A DNA stretch of 64,000 nt from Comamonas thiooxydans (GCF_000964545.1 NZ_BBVD01000005.1:496001-560000); one strand, 5' to 3'; counted from the first letter of the stretch, positions 53,126 through 63,365 are shown. Numbers and translations are program-made. Notes: generated by a model not told the origin, from the sequence alone.

Positions 53126-55624
53126 TCAGAACTTGCCGCGCAGTGTCAGCATCACATTGCGCGGCTCGCCATAGTAGTTGGAGCCATAAGCCGCCCAGAC
53201 ACGCTGGTAATACACCTTGTCAAAGACATTGTTGACGGTCAGCGTTGCATCCAGATTCTTGTTGAAGCGATAGCCGATCTGCAGTGCAGCCGTAGTCACC
53301 GGACCCTGAGAGAACTTCACGTCACCATTGAGGCGGTACATCCGGCTGACGCTGCGCAGACCGCCCCCCACACTGAAGCCTTCCAGAGGCCCCGAACCGA
53401 ACTGGTAGCGTGTCCACAGGTTGAAGCTGTGGCGCGGAGCGATGAAGGTATAGAGCTGAGCCTTCTCGTCCGGTGTTCCTTCCAGCGTTTTGGTCTGTGT
53501 GTACGCGTATCCGACAGCGAGATTCCAGCCCGGAGCTATGCGACCGTTGATTTCCGCCTCCACCCCCTGGCTTCGCATCTTGCCAGCGGCAAGGGAGAAC
53601 AGCGGATTGGCCGGATCGGTCATTGCACGATTGCTGTCCTCCATACGGAAAACAGCCGCACGGGCATTGAGCTGTTTGTTCAGCCATTCGCCCTTCAGGC
53701 CTGCCTCGTACTGCTGGCCCACGCGTGGGCGCAATGTCATGCCCTCAGCGTCGCTGGCGGTCTGCGGCGCGAAAATGCGGGTATAGCTGGCATAGGCGGA
53801 CAACTGCTCGCTCAGATCGAACACGACTCCCGCATAGGGAGTGAACTTGCCGCTGATGCGCGTATCGGTTTCGGAGAACTGGTTGAAATAGGCATTGCGA
53901 TTGACGGCATGGTTGTCCCACCAGGTCATGCGCCCTCCCATGCTGAGCAACACGCCGCTGGCCGGGCGCAGATTGATTCGTCCATAGAGCCCGTACTGCT
54001 CGGTTCGGTTGTCGTTGCCGTTGGAGAAGCTGTAATTCGCAGGCTTGGGAACGTTGTTGTCGGGATCGAAGATATTGATGGGAGCACCGTCTCCGCCGCC
54101 GTATTTGAAGCTCTTGTGCACCTTGCGATAGTCCGCTCCCAGCGTCAGCTCATTATTGGATGAGCCCAGCGCGGCAAACGGCGTGGTGATGAAGCCGTCA
54201 AGGCCATGGGTCTTCCAGTGGCTGCGGTAAGCCCAGCTGATGAGGCAGCTGTCGCCGGTAGCAGGGTCGGCCGCGCAGTCCGACCAGCCGAACAGACGAG
54301 AGGGCTCATCCTGCTCCCGGTAGGTCGCATTGAGCTTGATCTGCCCGCCATTGTCCAGGCGATGCTGAAATTCTGCGAAGTACTCGGTGTTGCGTTCGGT
54401 GATGTGATTCCAGATGGGATCCAGATAGCTGGAGCGCGGAATATCCAGCAGGCGGCCATCCGGATAGGCAGGCAGGCCGAAGGCGGGACGCCCCTTGTAT
54501 TGCTGATGGCTGGCTCCGGCGGTAAGCGTGCTTGACGGAGTGAGGTCGGCGTCCAGCACGCCATAGATCAACGGCTTCCTTGAATACACATGATCCACAA
54601 AAGAGCCCTGGTCCTGGTAGGCGGTGACAAGACGCCCGCGTATGCGTCCATCACTGCTCAGAGGCCCGCTCATGTCCGCCTCGGCGTAGTAGCGATTCCA
54701 GGAGCCGGCCGATAGTTGCGTGCTGAACTCCCGCTGCGCCTTGGGGCGCTTGCGTACAAGATTGATGGAGCCGCCAGGGTCGCCGGCCCCCTGGAACAGT
54801 CCTGCAGGGCCGCGCAGAACCTCAATACGGTCATACATGGCCATGCCGAATCCGCTGGAAAGATCATTGCCGGTGCTCGCAGGAGTGTTGACACCGTCGA
54901 TCTGCACGGTATCTACCGCGTAGCCGCGCAGGTAGAAATTGCCATGATTGCCCCCCGTGCTGCCTGGCTCCACAGTGACGCCAGGTACTGTGCGCATGGC
55001 GTCATCGAGACTCTGGATATTCTGATCCTCGAGCATCTGGCGCGTCACCACCGACACCGACTGCGGAGTTTCTCGCAGACTCTGTGCACTCTTGCCGATC
55101 GTGACGAGCTGTGCAGCATAGGAACCCGTGCCTTCCGAGAAGGTCGATGCTTCCGCCGCAGCAGTCACCAGCACTTCCGCCAGACTGGAGGCTGCACCCG
55201 CCGCCACAGGGGCCTGAGTGCTTGTGCGCAGAATGAAAATACCGGGCTGGGTTTGCGCGACCTCAAGCCCGCTACCACGCAGCAGCTGCGCAAAGCCCTC
55301 AGCGACGGCAAATCTGCCATTCAAACCAGCCGTCTGGAGCTCCCCGGTCAGCGCAGAGTCCGCGGATAGCGTCACCCCCGATTCCCCCGCAAAGCGCGCC
55401 AGCGCTTGGCTCAATGGCCCCCTGGGGAGACTGTACTCTCTAACTTGCGGGCTGCTGGCGGAGCCCTGACTCGACTGGGCTTGGACGCCACCGGCACCTG
55501 CCACCCCGAGCAGCAGGATCAGCGCAGCTTGAACTGCGTTCTGTTTGAGGCCCAGGCTCTCGACGGGCACAAAGGAGGATGAAGGCACTGAAATTTGCCC
55601 GGGAATATGCTGCGCCAAGACCAT
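53126..55624 (-). CDS. TonB-dependent siderophore receptor with signalling domain
   Basis: An 832-residue outer-membrane transducer. A signal peptide (ILLLGVAGAGGVQAQ) leads to an STN signalling domain (about 55-130, REYSLPRGPLSQALARFAGESGVTLSADS), a TonB-box-like segment, a plug (SVSVVTRQMLEDQNIQSLDDAMRTVPGVTV; YLRGYAVDTVQIDGV) and a 22-strand barrel ending NVMLTLRGKF with terminal Phe. It imports a ferric siderophore and signals through the adjacent FecR/FecI pair. ATG 55624 is chosen because it restores the signal peptide; the siderophore is not identifiable. Confidence 0.94.
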   Translation of the reverse strand: MVLAQHIPGQISVPSSSFVPVESLGLKQNAVQAALILLLGVAGAGGVQAQSSQGSASSPQVREYSLPRGPLSQALARFAGESGVTLSADSALTGELQTAGLNGRFAVAEGFAQLLRGSGLEVAQTQPGIFILRTSTQAPVAAGAASSLAEVLVTAAAEASTFSEGTGSYAAQLVTIGKSAQSLRETPQSVSVVTRQMLEDQNIQSLDDAMRTVPGVTVEPGSTGGNHGNFYLRGYAVDTVQIDGVNTPASTGNDLSSGFGMAMYDRIEVLRGPAGLFQGAGDPGGSINLVRKRPKAQREFSTQLSAGSWNRYYAEADMSGPLSSDGRIRGRLVTAYQDQGSFVDHVYSRKPLIYGVLDADLTPSSTLTAGASHQQYKGRPAFGLPAYPDGRLLDIPRSSYLDPIWNHITERNTEYFAEFQHRLDNGGQIKLNATYREQDEPSRLFGWSDCAADPATGDSCLISWAYRSHWKTHGLDGFITTPFAALGSSNNELTLGADYRKVHKSFKYGGGDGAPINIFDPDNNVPKPANYSFSNGNDNRTEQYGLYGRINLRPASGVLLSMGGRMTWWDNHAVNRNAYFNQFSETDTRISGKFTPYAGVVFDLSEQLSAYASYTRIFAPQTASDAEGMTLRPRVGQQYEAGLKGEWLNKQLNARAAVFRMEDSNRAMTDPANPLFSLAAGKMRSQGVEAEINGRIAPGWNLAVGYAYTQTKTLEGTPDEKAQLYTFIAPRHSFNLWTRYQFGSGPLEGFSVGGGLRSVSRMYRLNGDVKFSQGPVTTAALQIGYRFNKNLDATLTVNNVFDKVYYQRVWAAYGSNYYGEPRNVMLTLRGKF

Positions 55625-55724
55625 GGAGTAACCCTTTTTGAAAATGCCGATAAATGTGTTGCCTTTCTTGTATGACCGGCGTCCTGGCAAAAAGGGGACA
55701 TGGAAGGTGAAGAAATCGAGTGTT

Positions 55725-56744
55725 TCAGCGCGGCACGATAGTCGCCCAGTAACGCGAGCGCTGCAAGATTCTGACGGGCATGGAGGCAGCCAGCGCCGCC
55801 AGCGCCTGGTCCGTATCGCGCAGTTGAAAGGCTCCGCTCACAGGCAGCGCAGCAACAGCCGGATCGCATCGCACGATGCCCGGGCGATAGCGCGAAAGCT
55901 CGGCAGCAAAAATCCCCAGCGGTGTCTTTTCCGCATAGAGCACCCCATGAGTCCAGCCATCGGAGGCCAGGCCGGCTGCTTCGGGTACGCCGACATTCCC
56001 CGCGCTCATCTGCGCCTGCTTACCCGCATCAATGCGCACGCTTGTGTCGTCGTTGACGGGACTCAACTCCACCGCTCCTTGTTGAACCGCAATGAGACAG
56101 CTGTGTTCCGTTCGCGCAAAGGGCGGCGCGATGCGCACGGTAAAACGCGTCCCCAATGCCCGGACCGTTCCTTGCGCTGTCTGGACCAGAAAAGGCCGCA
56201 GCGCGGCATCGGCAGCAGTCTGCACCCAGATGGCGCCCGCGCGCAGGATCAGGCGACGCTCCGATGATGTGAACGCCATGTCGACGGCGCTCCCGGTATC
56301 CAGCTGGATTCTGCTGCCGTCGGCCAGCGTCGATTCACGGCTCTCGCCCGTGTCGGTACGCATGTCCGCCGACCATTCATGCCAGGGCGCAAGACGCCAG
56401 ACCCCATAGCCGATCGGCCCCGCCACAATCGCTGTCGCCAGCAGCCGCGCGACGGCACGCCGCTGCGAGCGATTCGCCTCGCGCAGCGCTGCAGCGCTCA
56501 GGCCGCCCAGCGTATTGCCTGCTTCGGCACTGTTGCCGGCCCGGGTTGCATTCAGTTTGCAAAGAACCAGTTCGGCGCGCTGCCAGGCCATTTCATGACT
56601 CGGATCCGAGTTGCGCCAGCGCATGAGTTCGGCATGCACTGTCATGTCGGCATCGCCGGCATGCAGCCGCACAAGCCACTGTGCAGCCTGCCGTGCTGCG
56701 CTCGGATCGATATCCAGAGCCGAAGGGGGTACAACGACCATCAC
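55725..56744 (-). CDS. FecR-family anti-sigma/transmembrane regulator
   Basis: A 339-residue protein with an N-terminal cytoplasmic DUF4880-like segment (AAQWLVRLHAGDADMTVHAELMRWRNSDPSHEMAWQRAE) and one membrane segment (about 98-116). The periplasmic FecR domain follows (TDTGESRESTLADGSRIQLDTGSAVDMAF, RALGTRFTVRI). It relays ligand binding at the receptor to the sigma factor. It starts directly after the sigma gene stop, with GTG at 56744 or ATG at 56741. Confidence 0.93.
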   Translation of the reverse strand: MMVVVPPSALDIDPSAARQAAQWLVRLHAGDADMTVHAELMRWRNSDPSHEMAWQRAELVLCKLNATRAGNSAEAGNTLGGLSAAALREANRSQRRAVARLLATAIVAGPIGYGVWRLAPWHEWSADMRTDTGESRESTLADGSRIQLDTGSAVDMAFTSSERRLILRAGAIWVQTAADAALRPFLVQTAQGTVRALGTRFTVRIAPPFARTEHSCLIAVQQGAVELSPVNDDTSVRIDAGKQAQMSAGNVGVPEAAGLASDGWTHGVLYAEKTPLGIFAAELSRYRPGIVRCDPAVAALPVSGAFQLRDTDQALAALAASMPVRILQRSRYWATIVPR

Positions 56745-57257
56745 TCAAATCACCAGCAAAATGCACTGCTCGAATGCTTGGGCCATATAGCGCTTGACGG
56801 TGCGAGACGTGACTCCCAGGCGCTCTGCCACCTGTGCATAGCTCAGACCATCGAGTTGGGATAGTAGAAACGCCTCGCGCACCTTGGGTGGCAAGCCGTT
56901 GAGCATGGCATCGACCTGATGCAATGACTCCAGCACCAGCAACTGCTGCTCGGGCGAAGGCGCCAGAGGCTCCGGCAGTTGGGCCATCGCGTCCAGCCAT
57001 GCCTGCTCCAGCGACAGCCGCTGCACATGATTGATGAGCAGATTGCGCGCCACCGTGGTCAGATAGGCACGCGGTTCGCGCAACACCAGCGCGCGCTGCT
57101 CCGCCTGGGCAGCCAGCACTCTCACAAAGGTATCTTGCGCAAGATCCGCGGCATGATCAGCCCCGCCGAGCTTGCGCCTCAGCCAGCCCAAAAGCCAGGG
57201 GTGATGCTCTCCATAAATCTTGGCCACGTCGGTCAAGGAGTGGAATGGGTATGACAA
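56745..57257 (-). CDS. FecI-type ECF sigma factor
   Basis: A 170-residue ECF sigma factor. Region 2 includes KIYGEHHPWLLGWLRRKLGGADHAADLAQDTFVRVL; region 4 contains LPPKVREAFLLSQLDGLSYAQVAERLGVTSRTVKRYMAQAFEQC. It directs transcription of the receptor gene, and perhaps others, when iron siderophore is sensed. A Fur box 24 bp upstream gives iron repression. Confidence 0.95.
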   Translation of the reverse strand: MSYPFHSLTDVAKIYGEHHPWLLGWLRRKLGGADHAADLAQDTFVRVLAAQAEQRALVLREPRAYLTTVARNLLINHVQRLSLEQAWLDAMAQLPEPLAPSPEQQLLVLESLHQVDAMLNGLPPKVREAFLLSQLDGLSYAQVAERLGVTSRTVKRYMAQAFEQCILLVI

Positions 57258-57280
57258 GATACGATAGGTTACTCATTTGT

Positions 57281-57299
57281 GATAATGAGAATTATTATC
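57281..57299. promoter_or_regulatory. Fur box upstream of the FecI-type sigma gene
   Basis: GATAATGAGAATTATTATC matches 17 of 19 positions of the Fur consensus GATAATGATAATCATTATC and lies 24 bp before the sigma factor start. Confidence 0.85.
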
Positions 57300-57563
57300 G
57301 ATCAGAGTCAAAAATGAAATAGATGTGGTTTTTGGGGAATTTCGGCTCGGCCTGTGCTTCGCCTGCCGGCCATCCCCTCATCGCCAACAAATTCACCGGC
57401 ACCCTGCAAACCGCACGGCTTTCGACGACCGGCTCGGTTCCTTGATTTCAGAGGCCAAGCAAGACTCGGCCATCCGTCCAATCTGGCTGAGTCTCATGAG
57501 CGTTGGAGCGGCTTCATAGGCCACACCAACGCTCTTCTCATGCAGCGAACGGGTTAGGCGCAC
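57300..57563. other. Gap without a supported gene
   Basis: No gene is supported. A 9-bp inverted repeat, GAGCGTTGG/CCAACGCTC (57498-57544), is present without a T run, just beyond the 3' end of the efflux operon. Confidence 0.5.
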
Positions 57564-58979
57564 TCAACCCTGGGCGCCAGGACTGGCCTGCCAGCCGCCG
57601 CCCAAGGCCTTGAACAGCGTGGCCAGGGCCATCTGCCGCTGCGCGCTGACCTCGATCAGCGCCATCTGCTGCGCATAGTCCGTGCGCTGCGCATCCAGAT
57701 AACGCAGATGACTGTCCACCCCCGCGCGATAGCGCAGCTCGGCCAGCTTGAGCGTATTCGCGCTGGTCTGCACCAGGCGCTGGCGCGCAAGCTCCTCGCG
57801 CCTCAGCGTCTCCACGGAGGCCAGCGCATCGCTGACCTCACGGAACGCCGTCTGGATGCTGCGCTCGTAGCTGGCTATCGCCATGTCCTTGCGCAGCTGC
57901 GCGATTTCCAGATTGGCGCGATTGCGCCCGCCATCAAAAATCGGCAGGCTCAGCTGCGGCATGAAGGACCAGGAGCGCTGACCGCCGGCAAACAGATCGC
58001 CAAGCTCTGCACTGGCCGAGCCATAGGAGCCCGTGAGCGAGATGCGTGGAAAGAATGCAGCCCGCGCCGCGCCAATGCTTGCATTGCGTGAGCGCAGCTG
58101 ATATTCGGCGGCGCGGATATCGGGGCGCAGCACCAGCAGATCTGAGGGCAGACCCGGGCCTATCTCCTGCACCAGGGGCGTGGCGCTCAGATCTGCTGCC
58201 GGCTGGACCCTGCCATCACCCACCAGCCAGTCCAGAGCATTGCCGGCCTGGCGCAGCTCGCGCTCGAAGCGCTCGACTTCGGCGCGCGCCAGCTCGAGCT
58301 GTCCTTGCGCCTCCTGCTCGTCAAGGCGGCTTGCCGTGCCGGTCTTTCTGCGCTCGCTCATCAGCTGCGATTCCTTCTCGCGCGCCTGCAAGGTGCGCAG
58401 CGCCAGGGCCTGGCGCTGCCGCGCGCTGTCCTGCGCCAGCGAGGCCTGGATCACTTCGGCTACCAGACTGATCTGCACGCTGCGCGCGGCCTCTTCGGTG
58501 GCCAGGTATTCCATCAGCGCAGCCTCGGACAGCGAGCTCACGCGGCCGAAGAGATCAAGCTCGAAAGCCATCAGCCCGACGCCAGCCTGATAGTTGCTCT
58601 GCACCCTGGCCGCTCCCGTGCCGCTCAGGTCGGCAGGCAGACGCTGGCGGTTGCCGCCGGCCTGTGCTTCCAGACCGGGCAGTTGGTCCGCACGCTGCAC
58701 GCGATAGGCCGCGCGTGCGGTCTGAACATTGAGCAGTGTCTGACGCAGATCGCGGTTGTTGGCCAGCGCCGTTTCGATACGCGAGCGCAGGCGCTCATCG
58801 ATCACGAAATCCTTCCAGCGCAAGCTCTGCATCGATGCAGCCGAGGCCGATGATGCCGCGCTCCAGCTGCCGGGAATGGGCGCAGCAGGCCTTTCATAGA
58901 TCGGTGCAAAAGAGCAGCCGGCAAGCATCGCGGCAATCAGCGTCAGCGCCGCGGTACGCATGGTGTTTCGCCCGTTCAT
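57564..58979 (-). CDS. RND efflux outer-membrane lipoprotein (NodT/OprM family)
   Basis: A 471-residue trimeric outer-membrane channel with a lipobox (AAMLAGC, Cys22) and then SFAPIYERPAAPIPGSW. Two repeated TolC-like helical regions follow, with ELDLFGRVSSLSEAALMEYLATEEA and RPDIRAAEYQLRSRNASIGAARAAFFPRISLTGSYG. It provides the exit duct for the pump. Its ATG overlaps the pump gene stop by 4 nt (ATGA), so it is translationally coupled. Confidence 0.95.
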   Translation of the reverse strand: MNGRNTMRTAALTLIAAMLAGCSFAPIYERPAAPIPGSWSAASSASAASMQSLRWKDFVIDERLRSRIETALANNRDLRQTLLNVQTARAAYRVQRADQLPGLEAQAGGNRQRLPADLSGTGAARVQSNYQAGVGLMAFELDLFGRVSSLSEAALMEYLATEEAARSVQISLVAEVIQASLAQDSARQRQALALRTLQAREKESQLMSERRKTGTASRLDEQEAQGQLELARAEVERFERELRQAGNALDWLVGDGRVQPAADLSATPLVQEIGPGLPSDLLVLRPDIRAAEYQLRSRNASIGAARAAFFPRISLTGSYGSASAELGDLFAGGQRSWSFMPQLSLPIFDGGRNRANLEIAQLRKDMAIASYERSIQTAFREVSDALASVETLRREELARQRLVQTSANTLKLAELRYRAGVDSHLRYLDAQRTDYAQQMALIEVSAQRQMALATLFKALGGGWQASPGAQG

Positions 58980-61900
58980 GCGGTTTCTCCTTCGGAGTCT
59001 GTGTTTTTTTCCTCCGGCACTGCGCGGCGCTTGCGCCGCAGCGAGAGCACAAAGACAAAGAAGATGGGCACGAACAGCACGCCCAGCAAGGTGGCGCTGA
59101 GCATGCCGCCGATCACGCCGACGCCGATTGCGGCCTGGCTGGAGGCACCCGCCCCGGTGGCCAGTGCCAGCGGCACCACCCCAAGGATGAAGGCCAGCGA
59201 AGTCATCACGATGGGTCGGAAGCGCAAACGGGCTGCCTGCAATGCCGCTTCCGCCAGCGAATGGCCGCGCTCGTGCAGGTCCTTGGCGAACTCCACGATC
59301 AGGATGGCGTTCTTGGCCGCCAGGCCGATGATGGTGATCAGGCCGACCTTGAAATACACGTCATTCGAGAGACCCAGCGCCGAGGTGGCCAGCACCGAGC
59401 CCAGCGCACCTATGGGCACGATCAGCATCACGGCTGCGGGAATGCTCCAGCTTTCGTACAGGGCCACGAGCAGCAGGAACACTACCACGATGGCCAGAGC
59501 GAACAGCTTGGGAGCCTGTGCGCCAGCAGCCTTTTCCTGATAGGACAGCGCCGTCCACTCGTAGCCTATGCCGCGCGGCATTTCGCCCAGGATGCGTTCG
59601 AGCTCGGCCATGGCCTCACCCGTGGTGTGGCCGGGCTTGGCGTCGCCCGCGATACGGAAGGCCGGATAGCCGTTGTAGCGCGAGATCTGCACCGGCCCCT
59701 GCTCCCACTCCACGCTGGCAAACGAGGCCAGCGGCACCTGCTCGCCCTGGGCATTGGGCACATACAGGCGCAGCAGGGCTTCAGGCGTCATGCGCGCGGC
59801 CGTGTCGGCCTGCACTACCACACGCTGCAGGCGCCCGGCATTCGGAAATTCGTTGATCACGGCCGAGCCATAGGCCGTGGACAGCACGGCGCTGATGCTC
59901 GCGAAGCTCACGCCCTGGGCCTGGGCCTTGCGCCGGTCTATGTCCAGACGCAGCTGCGGCGCGTCTTCCAGGTTCTCCATCATTGCGTAGGCGATCACCG
60001 GCGAGGCATTGGCCTTCTTCAGCAGCTCGTCGCGCGCGGCAACCAGGGCCTCGCGGCCCAGATTGGAGCGGTCCTGCAGACGCAGCGCAAAGCCGCCGGA
60101 ATTGCCCAGGCCGTCGATGGGTGGCGGGTCCACCGCCATGGCCGCACCATCGGACAGACTGCCGAAGCGCTGATTGAAGGCCTGGACCTCGTCCCACGAC
60201 GCCTGGCCCTTGCCGCGCAAGGACCAGTCCTTGAGCGTGACGAAGGCCATGGCCGCGTTCTGCCCCATGCCCGAGAAGCTGTAGCCCATCAGGAACTCGG
60301 CCTGGGCCGTGGCGGGGCGGCTTTGCACATAGGCTTCCATGTCGCGCACCACGGCCTCGGTACGTGCTTCGGTTGCACCAGGAGGCAGTTGCACGCTGAC
60401 GATGTAGTAGCCCATGTCTTCATAAGGCACAAAGGACTCGGGCATGCGCGTATAGGCAAAGCCCAGCCCGCCCACGATGGCCGCATAGATCAGCATATAG
60501 CGGCCTGTGCGCCTGACCAGACGCTGGTTGAGCAGCGAAAAGCGCTCGGTCAGCTTGGCAAAGTGGCGGTTGAACCAGCCGAAGAGGCCTTTCTTCTCCT
60601 TGTGGTGATCCTCAGCAACAGGCTTGAGCAGCGTGGCGCACAGCGCCGGCGTGAAAGTCAGCGCCAGCAGGCCCGAAAACAGGATGGAGACCGCCAGCGA
60701 CAGCGAGAACTGGCGGTAGATCACGCCCACCGAGCCGCTCATGAAGGCCAGAGGCAGGAACACGGCCACCAGCACCAGCGTGATGCCGACGATGGCCCCC
60801 GAGACCTGCTGCATGGCCTTCACCGTGGCGGCTAGCGGCGAGAGCCCCTCCTCGGCCATGAGGCGCTCCACGTTCTCCACCACCACGATGGCATCGTCGA
60901 CCAGAATGCCGATGGCCAGCACCATGCCGAACATGGTCATCATATTGACCGAGAAGCCCAGCGCATACATCACGGCCAGGGTACCGGCCAGACACACCGG
61001 GACCACGATGGTGGGAATCAGCGTATAGCGCAGGTTCTGCAGAAACAGCCACATCACCAGAAACACCAGCACCACGGCCTCGACCAGGGTCTGGATCACC
61101 TTGCCGATGGCGACTTCGACAAAGCGCGAGGTGTCGTAGGGCACGGCGTACTGAATATCGTCGGGGAAGTTCTGCGACAGCTCGGCTAGCCTCGCCTTGA
61201 CCGCCTTGGCGGTCTGCATAGCATTGGCACCAGGTGCCAGTTGCACGGCGGCCGCCACTCCTTTGTGGCCGTCCTCGCGCGAGGCAAAGCTGTAGTCGAG
61301 CTGGCCGACTTCGAGACGCGCCACATCGGCCAGGTGCACGGCCGAGCCATCGGCCCTGGCCTGCAACACGATCTGGCCGAACTCCTCGGGCGAACTCAGC
61401 GTGCCCTTGACGGCAATCGTGGCGCTGAGCTCCTGCTCGGACGATCCGGGCTGGCTGCCGAAGCTGCCTGCCGGCACCTGGGCGTTCTGCGCGGCAATGG
61501 CCGCATTCACGTCCGCCACCGACAGGCCGTAACCCAGCAGCTTCTGCGGATCGACCCAGACCCGCATGGCGACATCGGCGCCGAAGTACTGCACCTTGCC
61601 CACCCCGGGCACGCGGCGGATCTCGTTATTGATGTTGCGCACCGCATAGTCGGAGAGGCGGACCTCGTTCTTGCCGCTGTCGTCACCCTTGTAGGTCAGC
61701 GAATAGATCATCAGGAAATTGGCGCTGGCCTGCTCGACCTGCAGACCCATCTGCATCACCGATGCGGGCAGTCTGGCCTCGGCCTTCTTGATGCGGTTCT
61801 GCACCTCGACCTGGGCCAGTGCGGGATCGGTGCCCGGCGCGAAGGTGGCCGTGATCTCGGCCAGGCCCGTGGCGCCGCTGGACGAGTCGAAGTACAGCAG

Positions 61901-62122
61901 ACCCTTGGTGCCGTTGAGCTCCTCCTCGATGACACTGGTCACCGACTCCATCACCGTGGTGGCCGATGCCCCCGGATAGGTTGCAGAGATGGAGATCTGC
62001 GGCGGAGCCACGTTGGGAAACTGCGCCACGGGCAAGGCCGGGATCGCCAGCAGGCCGGCTAGCAGGATGAAGATCGCGACCACCCAGGCCAGCTTGGGGC
62101 GATCAATAAAAAACCGGGACAT
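58976..62122 (-). CDS. RND multidrug efflux pump, inner-membrane subunit (HAE1)
   Basis: A 1048-residue proton-driven exporter starting MSRFFIDRPKLAWVVAIFILLAG. It has twelve membrane helices and two large periplasmic loops. Proton relay residues are visible as the Asp pair in GILVDDAIVVVENVERLM, with a Lys-type region in LAAKNAILIVEFAKDLHERG. Length and motifs match AcrB/MexB pumps. It forms a tripartite pump with its neighbours; substrates cannot be read from sequence. Confidence 0.96.
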   Translation of the reverse strand: MSRFFIDRPKLAWVVAIFILLAGLLAIPALPVAQFPNVAPPQISISATYPGASATTVMESVTSVIEEELNGTKGLLYFDSSSGATGLAEITATFAPGTDPALAQVEVQNRIKKAEARLPASVMQMGLQVEQASANFLMIYSLTYKGDDSGKNEVRLSDYAVRNINNEIRRVPGVGKVQYFGADVAMRVWVDPQKLLGYGLSVADVNAAIAAQNAQVPAGSFGSQPGSSEQELSATIAVKGTLSSPEEFGQIVLQARADGSAVHLADVARLEVGQLDYSFASREDGHKGVAAAVQLAPGANAMQTAKAVKARLAELSQNFPDDIQYAVPYDTSRFVEVAIGKVIQTLVEAVVLVFLVMWLFLQNLRYTLIPTIVVPVCLAGTLAVMYALGFSVNMMTMFGMVLAIGILVDDAIVVVENVERLMAEEGLSPLAATVKAMQQVSGAIVGITLVLVAVFLPLAFMSGSVGVIYRQFSLSLAVSILFSGLLALTFTPALCATLLKPVAEDHHKEKKGLFGWFNRHFAKLTERFSLLNQRLVRRTGRYMLIYAAIVGGLGFAYTRMPESFVPYEDMGYYIVSVQLPPGATEARTEAVVRDMEAYVQSRPATAQAEFLMGYSFSGMGQNAAMAFVTLKDWSLRGKGQASWDEVQAFNQRFGSLSDGAAMAVDPPPIDGLGNSGGFALRLQDRSNLGREALVAARDELLKKANASPVIAYAMMENLEDAPQLRLDIDRRKAQAQGVSFASISAVLSTAYGSAVINEFPNAGRLQRVVVQADTAARMTPEALLRLYVPNAQGEQVPLASFASVEWEQGPVQISRYNGYPAFRIAGDAKPGHTTGEAMAELERILGEMPRGIGYEWTALSYQEKAAGAQAPKLFALAIVVVFLLLVALYESWSIPAAVMLIVPIGALGSVLATSALGLSNDVYFKVGLITIIGLAAKNAILIVEFAKDLHERGHSLAEAALQAARLRFRPIVMTSLAFILGVVPLALATGAGASSQAAIGVGVIGGMLSATLLGVLFVPIFFVFVLSLRRKRRAVPEEKNTDSEGETA

Positions 62123-62186
62123 TGTCTATCCTTGAATAAGGCTTGTCTTCTTGGCATTCAGCGCTTGCAGGACCAGCGCATAGTGC

Positions 62187-63365
62187 TCATTTCTTTTCCG
62201 TGACTTCCGCATCTTTGACAGCGTCAGCGAGATTTGCAGCGGCAGCTCTGATCTGCACCTTGGTGCCGGGCACGGCTGCCGCAAGGCCTCCGACCAGCAC
62301 TCGGGCGTTTTCCTTGAGACCCTCGGTGATATGCCAGTCGGAGCCGTACATGGCACCGGTGCTCACCTTCTGGGATTGCACAATGTCGTTCTCGTCGAGC
62401 ACCAGCACATGGGCCAGTCCGTCGGCGCCGCGCTGCACCGAGCGCTGAGGCACGAGAATGGCCGCGGGATCCTCGCCCAGACCCATGGTCACGCGCACAT
62501 ACATGCCGGGCAGCAGCAAGCCATCCTTGTTGGGGAATTCACCGCGCAGTGCAAGCTGGCCGGTGCCGCGATCCACCGTCACATCCGAAAACAGCATGCG
62601 TCCCTGGCGCTTTTCGTCCAGACCGTCCGCCACCAGCGTCACTGGAGCACTCTTCTGCGACTGCTCTCCCTGTTGCTGTGAACGCAAGCGCGTGGCCAGC
62701 GCTGCGGTCTGACGGAAATCGGCATAAATGGGGTCAAGCTGCTGTATCACTGCCATCGGTGTGGCCTCCCCCTGGCCGACCAGGGCGCCTTCCGTCACCA
62801 GCGCACGGCCGATGCGGCCCGCAATCGGGGCCCTCACCGTCGCATAGTCCAGGTTCAGGCGTGCCGCCTCTACTTCGGCCTGGGCCGATTGACGCGTGGC
62901 CAAGGCGCTGTGCAGCGCAGCCTTGGCGCTGTCGAAATCCTGGCGACTCACGGCTTCCTGTTTCACCAGCGGCTCGTAACGACGCACCACGGACTGAGCA
63001 TCGGAGAGCGCGGCCTCGGCTCGCGCCAATTCGCCCCGGGCCCGCGACAGCGCCGCGCGCAGCGGTGCTGGGTCGATGTTGAACAGCACCTCTCCGGCCT
63101 TCACATCGGCACCTTCTTTGAAGTTGCGGCTCAGCACGATACCTGGCACCCGCGCACGCACCTCCGCCACACGTACGGGCTCGATGCGCCCGGGCAGCTC
63201 AGCGCTGAGGCTCAGCGCCCTGGGCTTGACGGTCACCACATCCACCAGCGGCAATTCCTGAGACGGTCCGCCCGCTTCCGACTTGATGCAGCCGGCCAAC
63301 ATCATTGCGGCTGCCAATGCGGCCAGGGCCGACCAGGCACGCACATTCTGGCTTTTCTTCTTCAT
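62187..63365 (-). CDS. RND efflux periplasmic adaptor lipoprotein
   Basis: A 392-residue membrane-fusion protein. It has a lipobox at AAMMLAGC (Cys26), barrel-sandwich segments (GEVLFNIDPAPLRAALSRARGEL; ATVRAPIAGRIGRALVTEGALVG), a helical hairpin (about 95-160) and C-terminal beta domains. It bridges the pump to the outer-membrane channel. It is first in the operon, divergent from the TetR-type regulator, with operator-like repeats between them. Confidence 0.95.
   Translation of the reverse strand: MKKKSQNVRAWSALAALAAAMMLAGCIKSEAGGPSQELPLVDVVTVKPRALSLSAELPGRIEPVRVAEVRARVPGIVLSRNFKEGADVKAGEVLFNIDPAPLRAALSRARGELARAEAALSDAQSVVRRYEPLVKQEAVSRQDFDSAKAALHSALATRQSAQAEVEAARLNLDYATVRAPIAGRIGRALVTEGALVGQGEATPMAVIQQLDPIYADFRQTAALATRLRSQQQGEQSQKSAPVTLVADGLDEKRQGRMLFSDVTVDRGTGQLALRGEFPNKDGLLLPGMYVRVTMGLGEDPAAILVPQRSVQRGADGLAHVLVLDENDIVQSQKVSTGAMYGSDWHITEGLKENARVLVGGLAAAVPGTKVQIRAAAANLADAVKDAEVTEKK

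Noticed and set aside
57498..57544. Inverted repeat considered as terminator of the efflux operon
   Set aside because: The loop is long (29 nt) and no T run follows on the minus strand.
58736..60835. A 699-codon plus-strand frame
   Set aside because: Antisense to the RND pump; the His/Gln/Arg-rich mirror composition is typical of a non-coding strand.
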